Shown here: one piece after another, positions 17,258 to 27,730 of the stretch
How positions within the stretch are numbered: position 1 is the first letter of the stretch
Layout of the letters: every line of letters starts with the position of its first letter
Assembly: GCF_041075285.1 (NCBI RefSeq)
Contig: NZ_CP163512.1
Span: forward strand, 2,046,001-2,110,000
Source of the DNA: Providencia rettgeri
Lineage (GTDB): Bacteria; Pseudomonadota; Gammaproteobacteria; Enterobacterales; Enterobacteriaceae
Length of the DNA: 64,000 nucleotides
Reading direction: 5' to 3'
The notes under the pieces: generated by a model
What the model was told of the DNA's origin: nothing
Databases searched by the model: none
Seen by the model: the letters and a program-made list of their open reading frames with translations, nothing else
Program-made: the position numbers and the translations under genes

Positions 17258-18193
17258 TTAACGGTTGCCAAATAACGACATACTATTTAAATCTTTAAAA
17301 ATACTTTGTGATGCTTCAAACATCGCTTTTTCTTTATAGTAATCCGAGGTGGTGCCTGTCCAGTTGGTTTCCAGTAACTCACTTTTACGGGCCGCATTTT
17401 GAATAGAACGAGTGTCCGCTAGAAAATCCAATTTATCGATTTCTTGCAATTGCAACCCTTGCTTCGCTTCAATATTGGAAATTTGGTCGAGTGCCGCTTT
17501 AATTGCACGATTCGCTTCATCCATTCCGGCTTGTGCTCGGTCTAAATCAGCTTGAGGGGCATCTTGCTGTGGGATTTTTAGTGCTTCAATGCCTGCATTC
17601 AGTGCTTTGAATACATTAACAACATTATTGCTGTCTGTATCAAATACCTGAGCCCCTGTAAAATACGTGGTCATTTCACGATCACTGGAAACATTTTGCA
17701 TAACAGCTTTATCGCCACCGTGGTATAGCACATCACCGTCTGCATTAATTTCAAATGGAGGTTTATCCGATTTAAATCCCGCAAAAATATAACGCCCATT
17801 ACCGTCGGTGGAGTTACCGAGTGCCACTAATTGTTCTTTTAAGCCTGTTAATTGCTCAGCCAATGTATTGCGATCTTTATCGCTTAAACTGCCTTGGTTA
17901 GAGGCTTGAATAATCGTGGTATCGATTTGCGTGGTGACATCAGTCATTTGAGTCAAAATGCTCATTTGTAATGTCATCCCCGTTTTGGCAAATCCACGGC
18001 TGGTAACATATTGCTGATTACGAGTTTCAGATTGGTTAATTCGCACCGCTTGCGATGACGCTTGCGGATCATCAGACGGTTTGCTCACGCGCTTACCTGA
18101 TGCCAATTGGCTACCTGCTTGCATCCAACGCGCTTGGGAATTATTCATGTCTTGTAAGCGTTGGTGATAAATCATATTTGTGCTTAAACGCAT
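17258..18193 (-). CDS. flgL: FlgL (HAP3), hook-filament junction protein
   Basis: FlgL joins the hook to the filament with FlgK. The 311-residue protein has flagellin-like N- and C-terminal helices. The start MRLSTNMIYHQRLQDMNNSQ and the conserved SGKRVSKPSDDPQAS (about residues 32-46) are typical of flagellin-family proteins. It follows flgK closely and should be expressed from the sigma-28 promoter in front of flgK. A strong terminator follows. Confidence 0.96.
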   Translation of the reverse strand: MRLSTNMIYHQRLQDMNNSQARWMQAGSQLASGKRVSKPSDDPQASSQAVRINQSETRNQQYVTSRGFAKTGMTLQMSILTQMTDVTTQIDTTIIQASNQGSLSDKDRNTLAEQLTGLKEQLVALGNSTDGNGRYIFAGFKSDKPPFEINADGDVLYHGGDKAVMQNVSSDREMTTYFTGAQVFDTDSNNVVNVFKALNAGIEALKIPQQDAPQADLDRAQAGMDEANRAIKAALDQISNIEAKQGLQLQEIDKLDFLADTRSIQNAARKSELLETNWTGTTSDYYKEKAMFEASQSIFKDLNSMSLFGNR

Positions 18194-18221
18194 CGCTAAA
18201 TCCTTATTATGTCGCTAAAAC

Positions 18222-19865
18222 TTAGAACGCACGCATCAGCGCATTAAACAGATCATCCACGGTTTTTAACACTTGCGCATTAGCGTTGAAAAACTGTTGG
18301 ATCTTCTGCATTTGAATACTTTCTTCGTTCATATTGACACCAGAGATGGCTTGTTCTTGTGCATAGAAGCTCTCTGTCATTTTGTTCTGTGTTTCAGCGT
18401 CAATTTGCGCTTGTTTGGTTTTGCTACCCACATCATTGACTAATGTGGCGTAAAAATCAGAGAAGGTAGAACCGCCATCAATCAGTTTTTGGTCTTGTAA
18501 TTTAACCAATTCTTTGATGTTTTCGTTATCACCAGGACCACTGTCTTTGCTACCCGCCCCCGCAAATTTTGCTGCATCGCTGATCAACGTTTGCATACCA
18601 TTAATGACACCACTCACAGGCTTCGCAAGGAATGAGTCCCCTTTTTGTACGCTGCTGTTGCTAATATTGATTTCAATCCCATCAAATTTCAGTGTTGTTG
18701 CGGTTGAGTCGTTATCTAAAGCGACGTTGGTACCCTCAGGTAAACGCGTCACACTCCACCCATTATCACCAAAACGAATTTCATAGTTGCTGCCAGTGAT
18801 CTTAGAGACATCGCTGTATTGCAGGTCAAAATCGGCTTTACCCGTGTTGTGGGTATTACTCACCACACTGCCTTTGCCGATTTCAAAGAAGTTTTCTCCA
18901 GTATTACCGCTGGCATCATAGCCTTTGCTATGCACTTCGTTGAATTTGGTGGCAAAAACTAACGCAAGCTTATTCAATTTTTGATAAGCCGGGTCAATCA
19001 CTTCTTGGCGTGAACGCAAAATACCGCTAAGCTCACCACCACGGAATGACTCATCAGGGATTTCACGTGCTTGGCCATTTGCCCCTACAAAACCAATGCT
19101 AAAGCGGCTATCGTCTTTCGATGAGGGAACCGCTTCTAAACGGTTAGCTTTTTCACCTGTCACTAGCGGTAAGCCATTGGCAAACGTGACGTTATAGTTG
19201 CCGTTTTGCTCAATCACTTTGACGCCAATTAATGAATTGATTTCATTGACTAAACGATCACGCACATCCAGTAAATCATTAGGTTCAGAGCCACTTACAG
19301 AACGCACTCGGGAGATTTGTTGGTTTAAACCCGCAATTTTCTCAGCGTAGATATTGATGTCTTTTACCTTGTTTTCAATTTGCCGGTTAACATCACGTTC
19401 CATTTCTTGCAGGCGGCGATCCGCCTCTTTAAATTGGCTGACGAGTGCATTCGCGTTGCCAAGGAAAACATCAATCAGTGTTTTATCGCTGGCATCGCTG
19501 GTTGCAGCATCTAATGATGTAAAGAAGCTACCAATGTTGCTGGAGATATCTTCGATATCATTGGTGAGCAAGTCATCAACTTTATTACAGTTTTTAACGT
19601 ACGCTTCGTAGTCGCCACTGCGTGCGCGAGCTTGGCTGTATTGTGCATTGATAAATTCATCAAACTCACGGCGAACATGGCTGAAATAAGTGCCGTTACC
19701 AAAATAGCCACTCGATGTCATCGTACCGGGATTCTCCCCGAAAACAGCACTTTGGCGGTGATAGTAACCCACACCTGCGTTAGCTAAGTTGTTAGAAATC
19801 ACACTTAACCCGCCTTGTGCAGCGTTCACACCACTGAGCGCATTATTCATTACATTGTTCAGCAT
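18222..19865 (-). CDS. flgK: FlgK (HAP1), hook-filament junction protein
   Basis: FlgK is the first hook-associated protein, placed on the hook tip after FlgE and before FlgL. The 547-residue length equals that of E. coli FlgK. The N-terminus has the rod/hook motif [20 protein letters not shown] (residues 11-30), and the C-terminus has SGVNMNEESIQMQKIQQFF, the matching axial helix. A sigma-28 promoter stands upstream at 19952-19978, so flgKL can be transcribed late in flagellar assembly. Confidence 0.97.
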   Translation of the reverse strand: MLNNVMNNALSGVNAAQGGLSVISNNLANAGVGYYHRQSAVFGENPGTMTSSGYFGNGTYFSHVRREFDEFINAQYSQARARSGDYEAYVKNCNKVDDLLTNDIEDISSNIGSFFTSLDAATSDASDKTLIDVFLGNANALVSQFKEADRRLQEMERDVNRQIENKVKDINIYAEKIAGLNQQISRVRSVSGSEPNDLLDVRDRLVNEINSLIGVKVIEQNGNYNVTFANGLPLVTGEKANRLEAVPSSKDDSRFSIGFVGANGQAREIPDESFRGGELSGILRSRQEVIDPAYQKLNKLALVFATKFNEVHSKGYDASGNTGENFFEIGKGSVVSNTHNTGKADFDLQYSDVSKITGSNYEIRFGDNGWSVTRLPEGTNVALDNDSTATTLKFDGIEINISNSSVQKGDSFLAKPVSGVINGMQTLISDAAKFAGAGSKDSGPGDNENIKELVKLQDQKLIDGGSTFSDFYATLVNDVGSKTKQAQIDAETQNKMTESFYAQEQAISGVNMNEESIQMQKIQQFFNANAQVLKTVDDLFNALMRAF

Positions 19866-19951
19866 AAGCTTTCCTGTTCTGGGTGCTTATCGCCTTCATT
19901 GGCTGACACAATGTCGGCGATAGCAACTCAAATTATTTAGAGCATGTTTAG

Positions 19952-19978
19952 TTATCGGAAAATCGGCGTATTTATTTA
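19952..19978 (-). promoter_or_regulatory. Sigma-28 (FliA) promoter of flgKL
   Basis: The minus strand reads TAAATAAA, 11 nt, TCCGATAA, against the FliA consensus TAAAGTTT-N11-GCCGATAA. The -10 differs at one base and the spacing is exact. It lies about 90 bp upstream of flgK, in the 140-bp flgJ-flgK gap. Confidence 0.75.
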
Positions 19979-20005
19979 GTCCTAACTCGTATAAATTCCG
20001 TGTTT

Positions 20006-20986
20006 TTAGAAAATATCGTTTAAGTCGATGGTATAGGCTTGCACGGCCCGTGATGCGGAAGTATTCACCACCGGTTGATGACCTCGGATCTGGTTAATTA
20101 ACGTGATGAGTTTATCGGAATAGCCTGGGTCAGTGGCGTATCCGGCTTGATGTAAACGCCGTGCCGCAATTTCAGGGGTTGGTGCTTTTTTGACATCTTT
20201 ATAGCGCGGGTTTTGTGTCAATAAGTTGATGTAATCCGCGATCGCCTCTTCATAAGAGCCGTAAACGCGAAAGTCATCACGCATTTTAACCGTTTGGCCG
20301 TTAATCACTTCCGTCGTCATAATGTTGGTCACGGGCCCCTGCCAACTTTTTCCTGCTTTGATACCAAATAAGTTATGGCTAGTTTTCCCATCCATTTTTA
20401 AAATTTCCCTTTGCCCCCAACCGCTTTCCAGTGCCGCTTGCGCTAATACCAGAAAATGGGAGATACCACTACCTTTAGTCGCTGCCTTGGCAGGTTCAAG
20501 CAAACGGCTGATAAAATTACTGCTGTTGAGTGATAAGGCTTTGATTTTTTGCAATGGCGCAGACAGGGCATCCCCCATCGGCGCAAAGTGACGCATCATC
20601 TGTTCCAAGTTAAATGGCGGCAGTGATTGCGCAGTTTTTTCATCAAATGGCAATAAGCGATGAGAATTTTCTACACTTGATGAGTGCTGGTCGCGGGTCA
20701 ATTGCTGGTACATCATCTCCCCAAAACCTAACCCTTTTTGGGAAAGATCTTGGGCGATTTGCTGATCGTACATGCTGGTTAACATGCGAGTTTGGTCGTT
20801 AGAAAACAAACCATCCTGCGGAAGCGCATCACGCATGCTTTTTAGCATCATTTGCACGAATGTTGCTTCCAGTTGCTGCGTGACTTGGCGCAGCCCTTGC
20901 TCCGTGTTGTTATTCAACTCGCCCTTTAACTGGCTTAGTGACTGTAAATCGAACGCCGCACCTTGCAATAGCTGCATATCCCCCAT
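20006..20986 (-). CDS. flgJ: FlgJ, rod-capping protein and peptidoglycan hydrolase
   Basis: FlgJ caps the growing rod in the periplasm, and its C-terminal glucosaminidase domain opens the peptidoglycan. I use the ATG at 20986, which overlaps the flgI stop as TAATG and removes ten upstream codons of a longer reading frame. The product is 326 residues. The N-terminal domain has TFVQMMLKSMRDALPQDGLF. The hydrolase domain (from about residue 165) has LAQAALESGWGQ with the catalytic glutamate. Confidence 0.96.
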   Translation of the reverse strand: MGDMQLLQGAAFDLQSLSQLKGELNNNTEQGLRQVTQQLEATFVQMMLKSMRDALPQDGLFSNDQTRMLTSMYDQQIAQDLSQKGLGFGEMMYQQLTRDQHSSSVENSHRLLPFDEKTAQSLPPFNLEQMMRHFAPMGDALSAPLQKIKALSLNSSNFISRLLEPAKAATKGSGISHFLVLAQAALESGWGQREILKMDGKTSHNLFGIKAGKSWQGPVTNIMTTEVINGQTVKMRDDFRVYGSYEEAIADYINLLTQNPRYKDVKKAPTPEIAARRLHQAGYATDPGYSDKLITLINQIRGHQPVVNTSASRAVQAYTIDLNDIF

Positions 20987-22089
20987 TAGATAATCTCCAA
21001 TTTCGCACGTAGGCAACCTGCGCTTTCCATCGCCTGTAAAATCGACATTAAGTCATTAGGTGTGGCCCCTAAGGTATTTAACGCTTGAATAACTTGGTTG
21101 AGCTGCACGCTAGCATTCACTTTTTGTAATGCACCGCCGCGATCTTGTATTCCCACATTGGTGTTGCGCGTTACCACGGTTTGACCGCCCGCAAATGGCG
21201 TGTCAGGTTGGCTGACTTGGGTTTGTCTTTCTACGGTGACCGCCAAGCTACCATGAGCCACAGCACAGCTTTCCAATGTTACGCTACGGTTGATCACCAC
21301 CGATCCGGTTCGTGAGTTTAAAATGACTTTGGCCTGCGCCATTGGCGTGCGCACGTTGAGTTCTTGAACCCGCGCTAAAAAACGGACTTGGTCACGATTA
21401 TTGGCTGGCACTAATAGTTGCACCGTGCGGGAATCTAACGCACTCGCGGTTCCCATTCCTCCCATGCGATTGACTGCATCAGCAATATCTTGCGCCAATG
21501 TGAAGCTATCTTCGTTTAATTGCAGGTTAATTGCGCCACTTTGGCCAAAACTGCTTGGTAATTCGCGCTCAATAGTCGCCCCACCAGTAATACGCCCACC
21601 ATTGAGTTGGTTCACTTTGATGCTACTGCCACCACCGCTTGCTCCGGTTCCTCCGACTAAGATGTTACCTTGCGCCATGGCATAAATTTGCCCATCAACC
21701 CCTTTTAAGGGGGTCATCAATAATGTGCCGCCTCGTAAGCTTTTTGCGTTACCCATAGAAGACACCACGATATCTACCGATTGCCCTGTGCGAGCAAAAG
21801 GGGGTAATTTTGCCGTCACCATGACCGCAGCCACGTTCTTTAACTGCATATTGGTACCTGGAGGAACGGTGATCCCCATTTGAGATAGCATGTTATTTAA
21901 ACTTTGTGTGGTAAACGGTGTTTGCATCGTTTGGTCACCTGTGCCATCCAAGCCGACGACTAAACCGTAACCAATCAAGGCGTTATCACGCACACCTTGA
22001 ACCGTGGTTAAATCTTTAATACGTTCACTGTGTGCCGAAAAAGTAAAAAAGCAAAACAGTGATAGCAAAATTAATACGTTGTTTTTCAT
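20986..22089 (-). CDS. flgI: FlgI, flagellar P-ring protein
   Basis: FlgI forms the P-ring around the rod in the peptidoglycan layer. The 367-residue precursor has a clear signal peptide (residues 1 to about 19, [16 protein letters not shown]). The family hallmark [27 protein letters not shown] follows in two adjoining pieces (about residues 26-52). Its stop overlaps the flgJ start. The placement between flgH and flgJ is canonical. Confidence 0.97.
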   Translation of the reverse strand: MKNNVLILLSLFCFFTFSAHSERIKDLTTVQGVRDNALIGYGLVVGLDGTGDQTMQTPFTTQSLNNMLSQMGITVPPGTNMQLKNVAAVMVTAKLPPFARTGQSVDIVVSSMGNAKSLRGGTLLMTPLKGVDGQIYAMAQGNILVGGTGASGGGSSIKVNQLNGGRITGGATIERELPSSFGQSGAINLQLNEDSFTLAQDIADAVNRMGGMGTASALDSRTVQLLVPANNRDQVRFLARVQELNVRTPMAQAKVILNSRTGSVVINRSVTLESCAVAHGSLAVTVERQTQVSQPDTPFAGGQTVVTRNTNVGIQDRGGALQKVNASVQLNQVIQALNTLGATPNDLMSILQAMESAGCLRAKLEII

Positions 22090-22123
22090 TGAATTCTCTC
22101 GGCCGTTACTCGCTAATGTTTAA

Positions 22124-22906
22124 TTAATAAGGCGAAACATTTAAGAAAAAGCGTTGTAGCCAGCCCATATTTTGCGATTCGTTGATATAACCATCGCCAA
22201 CATATTCAATGCGAGCATCTGCCACTTGTGTGGAGCTCACATGGTTATCTGATCCAATGGTTCTCGGGTTAACAACCCCCGAAAAACGAATGGATTCCGT
22301 GCCTTGGTTAATTGCGATGCGTTTTTCCCCCACCACATGCAAATTGCCGTTTGCCAATAGTTGGTCAACAGTGACGGTAATCGTTCCCTTAAAGGTGTTA
22401 TTCGCATTTGCGCCGCCTTTACCGCTAAAGTCACTGTTCCCTTTGATATCCAGTTCGGTGTTATTACCGCCTATCCACCCTTGCATAAAGCCGGGTAATA
22501 TCGCCGCAAGGAAACCTGTTTTACCGCTACGATTTGCGTTGGCAGACGAATTTTTGCTAGCACTGACGTTCTCTTGTAGGTTGATCGTCAAAATATCGCC
22601 AACGTTACGTGGTCGCCTGTCTTCAAAAAGGGGTTGATAACCGTAATAAGCTGGCTGCGCACTTTGGAATATTGAGCCGTTCGGTGAAGGCGCTGTGGGA
22701 GCAGAAGGAATAGCCGTCGTCTGTGTATCGACTAACGGACGTGATGGAATGTGAGCACAACCGCTGGTGGCTAAAACCAAAACGGCAACTAACCATACCT
22801 GTTTAGGTGCAGTCAAACGCATCTGCAACGCTGTTTTTTGCTGTTGGGAAATAAGGCCGCTTTCAATCATTATGCTACTCTTTTGCTGCTGTGTACGTTG
22901 TTTCAT
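22124..22906 (-). CDS. flgH: FlgH, flagellar L-ring lipoprotein
   Basis: FlgH forms the L-ring in the outer membrane. A lipobox VLATSGC gives a lipidated cysteine near residue 50 of the reading frame. After it comes [20 protein letters not shown], the strongly conserved FlgH block, and [20 protein letters not shown]. With the first ATG the protein has 260 residues, 28 more than E. coli FlgH. A start at 22870 (MIESGL) or 22822 (MRLTAP) would give a more usual signal peptide; none has a strong ribosome site. Confidence 0.93.
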   Translation of the reverse strand: MKQRTQQQKSSIMIESGLISQQQKTALQMRLTAPKQVWLVAVLVLATSGCAHIPSRPLVDTQTTAIPSAPTAPSPNGSIFQSAQPAYYGYQPLFEDRRPRNVGDILTINLQENVSASKNSSANANRSGKTGFLAAILPGFMQGWIGGNNTELDIKGNSDFSGKGGANANNTFKGTITVTVDQLLANGNLHVVGEKRIAINQGTESIRFSGVVNPRTIGSDNHVSSTQVADARIEYVGDGYINESQNMGWLQRFFLNVSPY

Positions 22907-22969
22907 CCCAAGGAGATGTCTTTTATAACGCGCTCACAGGAACCCCAATGAGCGCCTATACAAAACCAA

Positions 22970-23752
22970 TTACAGTTGCGTTAACCGCTGAAGCATTTGG
23001 TCAGATGCAGAAACCGCCTTACTGTTAATTTCGTAAGCACGCTGAGTTTGGATCATATTGACCAACTCTTCGGCCACGTTCACGTTGGAGGTTTCGAGCA
23101 TATGTTGATAGAGCAGACCGGCACCGTTGGTTCCCGGCGCACTTTCATTCGGGGCACCTGAGCTGGCGGTTTCCATATAGAGGTTTTCGCCCATGCTTTC
23201 CAAGCCTGCATCGTTGATAAAGGTGGTCAGCGTGATTTGGCCGATTTGCTGGGGTTGGCTATCACCATAAACGGTGACAGACACCGTGCCATCACGTCCA
23301 ATCGTTAAGCTGTTGGCATTATCTGGGATGGTGATCGCCGGGACGATTTGATAACCGCTGGATGTCACTAATTGGCCATCTTGGTTAGGTTGTAATGCGC
23401 CATCACGGGTGTATGCATCGGTGCCGTCAGGCATTTGCACATGCAAAAAACCTTGGCCTTTAATCGCAATATCCGTTGTGGTGCCCGTTTTATTTAACGC
23501 CCCTTGGGCATGGATGCGCATAGTCGCGACTGGGCGTGCCCCTGTTCCTAACTGTAGTCCTGATGGCAAAGAAGTTTGTTCCGAGCTCATTGCGCCCGGT
23601 TGGCGGATATTTTGGTACATTAAATCTTCAAAAACGGCACGTTGGCGTTTAAAACCATTGGTACTAACGTTAGCCAAGTTATTGGAAATAACGTCTAAGT
23701 TAGTTTGTTGAGCATCAAGCCCGGTTTTAGCAATCCATAATGAACGGATCAT
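22970..23752 (-). CDS. flgG: FlgG, distal rod protein
   Basis: FlgG is the major protein of the distal rod. The 260-residue length equals that of E. coli FlgG. The N-terminus has [20 protein letters not shown] (residues 10-29) and the C-terminus has [20 protein letters not shown], the paired axial helices. It lies 18 bp after flgF in the flgBCDEFGHIJ operon. Confidence 0.97.
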   Translation of the reverse strand: MIRSLWIAKTGLDAQQTNLDVISNNLANVSTNGFKRQRAVFEDLMYQNIRQPGAMSSEQTSLPSGLQLGTGARPVATMRIHAQGALNKTGTTTDIAIKGQGFLHVQMPDGTDAYTRDGALQPNQDGQLVTSSGYQIVPAITIPDNANSLTIGRDGTVSVTVYGDSQPQQIGQITLTTFINDAGLESMGENLYMETASSGAPNESAPGTNGAGLLYQHMLETSNVNVAEELVNMIQTQRAYEINSKAVSASDQMLQRLTQL

Positions 23753-23770
23753 AATTATTCCTTACTCAAT

Positions 23771-24532
23771 TTAGCTGACAGCAAGCAATTGGTTAGCACG
23801 TTGTGCATTTTCATCCGCACTGCGCACCACCTTCATTTGCATTTCAAAATGCCTTGCATTGGCTATCATCGAAACCATCGCTTCTGCGGCATTGACATTA
23901 CTTCCCTCAATCACCCCTGAGGTGACAATCGCACGCTCACTTAGCGGTAATACGTTGCCATTTGCCGCTTGCCCTTGAGGGGATAAATGGAATAAGCCAT
24001 CTTCCCCACGGATCAAGTCTTGTGGTTGTGCTTCAACCACTTTCAAACGACCAATTTGCCCCAGCATGGTTGGTGGATCCGTCGCCAGCAATGCCGTGAT
24101 AGTGCCATCTGCACCGATGGTAATTTCCGCATTTTGTGGTACGTTGATTGGCCCACCATCACCTTGTAAGCGACGTTCACCAATGACCAGTTCGCCTTCG
24201 CTAGATATCTGAATGTTGCCGTTACGGGTATACGCTTCCGTACCATCTGCTAATTCAACAGCCAAAAAGTGCTTATCGTTTAACGCAACATCCGTGGGCT
24301 TGCCTGTGTAGTTCAGCGGTCCTTGGCTCATATCTGCACCGGGGGTTGAAGAAACCACCAAGGTTCTGGTTTGTACGCTATCACCGTTCACAGGTACCGC
24401 GCGCATGGCGGATAGTTGCGCTTTAAACCCTGCGGTCGACACATTGGCAATGTTGTTGGAAACCACCGCTTGGTTTTCAAGCGCATGGCGTGCCCCACCC
24501 ATTGCGGTATAAATGACGTGATCCATGGCCAC
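23771..24532 (-). CDS. flgF: FlgF, proximal rod protein
   Basis: FlgF is a proximal rod component. The 253-residue protein begins MDHVIYTAMGGARHALENQ after two codons, with the rod-family NNIANVSTAGFKAQLSAMRA and a C-terminal AMVSMIANARHFEMQMKVV helix. The length is near that of E. coli FlgF (251). It starts 9 bp after flgE. Confidence 0.96.
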   Translation of the reverse strand: MAMDHVIYTAMGGARHALENQAVVSNNIANVSTAGFKAQLSAMRAVPVNGDSVQTRTLVVSSTPGADMSQGPLNYTGKPTDVALNDKHFLAVELADGTEAYTRNGNIQISSEGELVIGERRLQGDGGPINVPQNAEITIGADGTITALLATDPPTMLGQIGRLKVVEAQPQDLIRGEDGLFHLSPQGQAANGNVLPLSERAIVTSGVIEGSNVNAAEAMVSMIANARHFEMQMKVVRSADENAQRANQLLAVS

Positions 24533-24541
24533 CCTCTAGGC

Positions 24542-25762
24542 TTATCGTAAGTTAACTAATGTTTGCAGCATTTGATCTTGCGTTTTGATGGTTTGCGCGT
24601 TTGACTGGTAATTACGCTGCATAACAATCATGCTGATAAGCTCTTGGCTCATATCCACGTTAGAAGATTCCAGAGCACCACTGGTTAATTTGCCGAATTG
24701 CCCGACACCCGGAACACCATCCATCGGATTACCCGATGCGTTAGAAGATGCCCAAACGTTGCCCCCTTGAGAAACCAAGCCATTAGGGTTAGCAAATGCC
24801 GAAAGCGCCACTTGCCCAACCACACGTTTTTGTTGGTTTGAGTAGTTCGCGACAATCAAGCCGTTATCTTCAATTTTGAAACTGGTGTATTCCCCAGCAG
24901 GGAAACCATCGACATCAATGGCACTGACGGAAGATTCACTGACTTTCTGTTGGCGGGTTTTCGATAAATCCACGTTTAGAACGCCGTTATCTGCGCCGTT
25001 TAAGCCGTTATAATTGAAGGCAAAAGTGGCTTTATCTGCCTCTTTTAGTTTTCCGTTGCCATCAAACTCTAATTTGCCAAGCTCTGTCGCAGATGCATCC
25101 CCCGCATCTTTCGCATAAGCAGTCCACTTGTTGTCCTCTGTTTTGACAAAATAAACCGAGATTTCATGGGTATTACCTTGGCTGTCGTAAGCCGTCATCG
25201 TAGTACTAAAGTTGTACGTTGATGAATCATCGGGGTTATTTACATCAAAGGCTTTATCTTTGATTTTGTCTTCAGAGTTCAAGTTAATGGTTAACTTAGC
25301 TAATTCCGATCTTTTCGCATCCATCATATCTGTTGGGATATTTAACCCTTCAGGCACGCCACCACTTTGAATAGTGACATTCCCTTTTTCATCAACACTT
25401 GCTGGGTAACCTGTGACCACCATGCCCTGGTTATTCACCAAATTACCGCTTTTATCCCGTAAGAATTGACCATCACGGCTGTAATAGATATCACCATTTT
25501 TATCTTGTACGCGGAAAAAGCCGCTGCCTGAAATCGCCACATCTGTCGGTCTGTCTGTTCGAGTGATCGGACCGTCTTTAAAATTTTGAGTGACGGCAGC
25601 CACGTTAACACCGAGGCCGACACCCGATCCTGCGAACATATCCGCAAATGATGTCGTCGCTCCTTTAAAGCCGTTTGTTGCGGAGTTGGCAATATTATTA
25701 CCAATTGAATCGAGCCCCGCGGATGCTGCATTTAAGCCACTGACTGCTTGTGAAAAAGACAT
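24542..25762 (-). CDS. flgE: FlgE, hook protein
   Basis: FlgE polymerises into the flexible hook outside the cell. The 406-residue protein has the N-terminal SGLNAASAGLDSIGNNIANS (residues 8-27) and the C-terminal ELISMIVMQRNYQSNAQTI axial helices. A more variable central D1/D2 region lies between them. It follows flgD by 29 bp, and the hook cap gene before it fits the assembly order. Confidence 0.97.
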   Translation of the reverse strand: MSFSQAVSGLNAASAGLDSIGNNIANSATNGFKGATTSFADMFAGSGVGLGVNVAAVTQNFKDGPITRTDRPTDVAISGSGFFRVQDKNGDIYYSRDGQFLRDKSGNLVNNQGMVVTGYPASVDEKGNVTIQSGGVPEGLNIPTDMMDAKRSELAKLTINLNSEDKIKDKAFDVNNPDDSSTYNFSTTMTAYDSQGNTHEISVYFVKTEDNKWTAYAKDAGDASATELGKLEFDGNGKLKEADKATFAFNYNGLNGADNGVLNVDLSKTRQQKVSESSVSAIDVDGFPAGEYTSFKIEDNGLIVANYSNQQKRVVGQVALSAFANPNGLVSQGGNVWASSNASGNPMDGVPGVGQFGKLTSGALESSNVDMSQELISMIVMQRNYQSNAQTIKTQDQMLQTLVNLR

Positions 25763-25791
25763 ATTTTCTCCATGAGTATTGGGGGTAAAAA

Positions 25792-26649
25792 TTAAGAAGA
25801 AGGGTAAACTTTGAAGATGCTGCTTAGGGGCACACTTTGCCCGATGCCTACATCTAATAATGGCGCGTCAGAACCAGGTGTAACACCGTTGACGCGGGTA
25901 TAGCCCAGTTTCGTGACTTCAACTTCAGCCCCGTTTCTGATGGCTCTCACATCAAAGTAATATTTCCCTTGCGTATCGGTGACTAAGTTGCCGTTGTTGT
26001 CTAAACCATCCCATGCCATATCATAAATATCGGGTTTGACTTCAGAGTCATAGGTGATGGTGCGTACAACCATTTTGTTTTTGTCGCGAATGGTAATTTC
26101 AACGCTATCGGCCAATTTCGGTAAAAAGAAACCAAATGGCGATGAAATAAACTCAGATTTCGGCTCTTCGCTCCCCTCTTCCCCTTCAGATAGGTTTTGA
26201 TTACTCAACGCTGCGTTAGACGGACTGTTCGGGCTAATGCCATCATCCGGTAACGGGTTCGATGGTTTGGTGATTGTGCTATTTTCCCCCGAACTCTCTT
26301 TTTTGAGCGGCGCTAAAATAATTTCATTGCGAGGAATAAGCACGCCTTTACCCACCAGCGCTGTCGCTTGGAGTGATTGCCCTGAGCCGATTTGTTGGGA
26401 AATACCACTCACGTTATCGCTGAGTTTGTTCATACTTTCCAGCGTGGCAATTTGTGCCAATTGGCTGGTTAAATCGGTATTTTCCATCGGCTTAGTTGGG
26501 TCTTGATTTTGCATTTGCGTGACAATCATTTTTAAGAAGGTGTCACGCATGTCGTCACTTTGACTTTTCTTTGGCACATTACTCGTCGCAGGTGCTGGCC
26601 CGGCAGTGGTGTTGTCCAATGAATCGTACATCGTGGCTGCAATCCCCAT
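25792..26649 (-). CDS. flgD: FlgD, hook-capping protein
   Basis: FlgD is the scaffold at the hook tip that allows FlgE assembly. The N-terminus shows the family block DTFLKMIVTQMQNQDPTKPM followed by TDLTSQLAQIATLESMNKL. The C-terminus has the tudor/FnIII-like region with YDMAWDGLDNNGN. At 285 residues it is about 50 longer than E. coli FlgD. The excess is an acidic, Ser/Pro/Asn-rich stretch at about residues 108-165. Confidence 0.95.
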   Translation of the reverse strand: MGIAATMYDSLDNTTAGPAPATSNVPKKSQSDDMRDTFLKMIVTQMQNQDPTKPMENTDLTSQLAQIATLESMNKLSDNVSGISQQIGSGQSLQATALVGKGVLIPRNEIILAPLKKESSGENSTITKPSNPLPDDGISPNSPSNAALSNQNLSEGEEGSEEPKSEFISSPFGFFLPKLADSVEITIRDKNKMVVRTITYDSEVKPDIYDMAWDGLDNNGNLVTDTQGKYYFDVRAIRNGAEVEVTKLGYTRVNGVTPGSDAPLLDVGIGQSVPLSSIFKVYPSS

Positions 26650-26661
26650 TTCGTCCCTCCG

Positions 26662-27066
26662 TTACTGGCCGATTGTCAGTGTTTTTTGCAGCAATGTTTT
26701 TGCTGTGTTCATCACTTCTAAGTTGGCTTGGTAGCTACGAGAAGCCGAGATGGTGTTGATCATTTCGCCAACCATATCCACGTTAGGCATCTGCACATAC
26801 CCTTTTTCATCCGCTAAAGGATGACCGGGTTTGTATTCCATTCGTGGTGGCGCAGGATCTTCAATCAGTTCACTGACTTTTACGCCTCCGACTTGATGGC
26901 GACCTTGTGGTGCCATCTGGAAAACCACTTGTTTGGCACGATACGGCTGACCATCGGGGCCTGCGATACTTTCTGCATTAGCCATATTGCTGGCACTCAC
27001 GTTTAAACGCTGAGACTGAGCCGTTAGCGCAGAAGCTGAAATGTCAAAAATACTCAGTAAGGCCAT
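26662..27066 (-). CDS. flgC: FlgC, proximal rod protein
   Basis: FlgC is a small proximal rod protein. I start it at the ATG at 27066 ([18 protein letters not shown]), because this matches the family N-terminus exactly and gives 134 residues. Three codons upstream are dropped. [20 protein letters not shown] follows at about residues 27-46. It begins 5 bp after the flgB stop. Confidence 0.96.
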   Translation of the reverse strand: MALLSIFDISASALTAQSQRLNVSASNMANAESIAGPDGQPYRAKQVVFQMAPQGRHQVGGVKVSELIEDPAPPRMEYKPGHPLADEKGYVQMPNVDMVGEMINTISASRSYQANLEVMNTAKTLLQKTLTIGQ

Positions 27067-27071
27067 AATGA

Positions 27072-27485
27072 TCACCCTTGCTGTAAAACAGCCAACATGC
27101 TTTTAACGCGGCTATTAATAAATGTAAGATCTGCCTGATATTTCAGGGTATTATCGGCGAATTGACTACGTTCAATATCCATATCTACCGTGTTACCATC
27201 CATTGACGTTTGGTAAGGAATACGGTATTTCAAATCCATATTAGGGGCTTTGACGCCTCGACCCTCAATATGACCTTTAGCGGTCACGGCCAGTGCGACT
27301 CCCTTACCATTTACCGCGCCTCTATCCATCGCTTGTTGGAGTTGACGATTAAAATCAATATCCCGCGCTTGATAACCCGGTGTATCCGCATTAGCAATAT
27401 TGGAAGCCAGAACGGTTTGTCTAGCTTCACGTATTGACAACGCTTGCTGCTGGAAGGCAAACGTGGCATTTAATTTATCAATCAT
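27072..27485 (-). CDS. flgB: FlgB, proximal rod protein
   Basis: FlgB is a proximal rod protein and the first gene of the flg operon. The ATG at 27485 ([20 protein letters not shown]) has AAGGA six bases upstream and fits the family N-terminus, giving 137 residues, so I reject 21 upstream codons. [20 protein letters not shown] is the conserved rod motif. The promoter region is shared divergently with flgA (27486-27730) and should hold a FlhDC-dependent class II promoter that I cannot place exactly. Confidence 0.96.
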   Translation of the reverse strand: MIDKLNATFAFQQQALSIREARQTVLASNIANADTPGYQARDIDFNRQLQQAMDRGAVNGKGVALAVTAKGHIEGRGVKAPNMDLKYRIPYQTSMDGNTVDMDIERSQFADNTLKYQADLTFINSRVKSMLAVLQQG

Positions 27486-27730
27486 GATGATCCTTAATGG
27501 ATGTAAAGCAATTTCTGAATACAAACGTTCGTTATATCCGTCACTCAAATGGAAAAGCTCACCAAGAAAGTGCGAAAATTAAAATTCGACGTGCATATCT
27601 TAGCGGTCTACTAAAAAATCTAATGGCGGGATAAAAGCAAAATAATTGACCTATTTGGCCCATTCATTATGAAAGAAGTGGGTAAACTGCCAGCGTGAAA
27701 AAGTGTGTTGAGAAAGGAGGAAGTCGCCAA

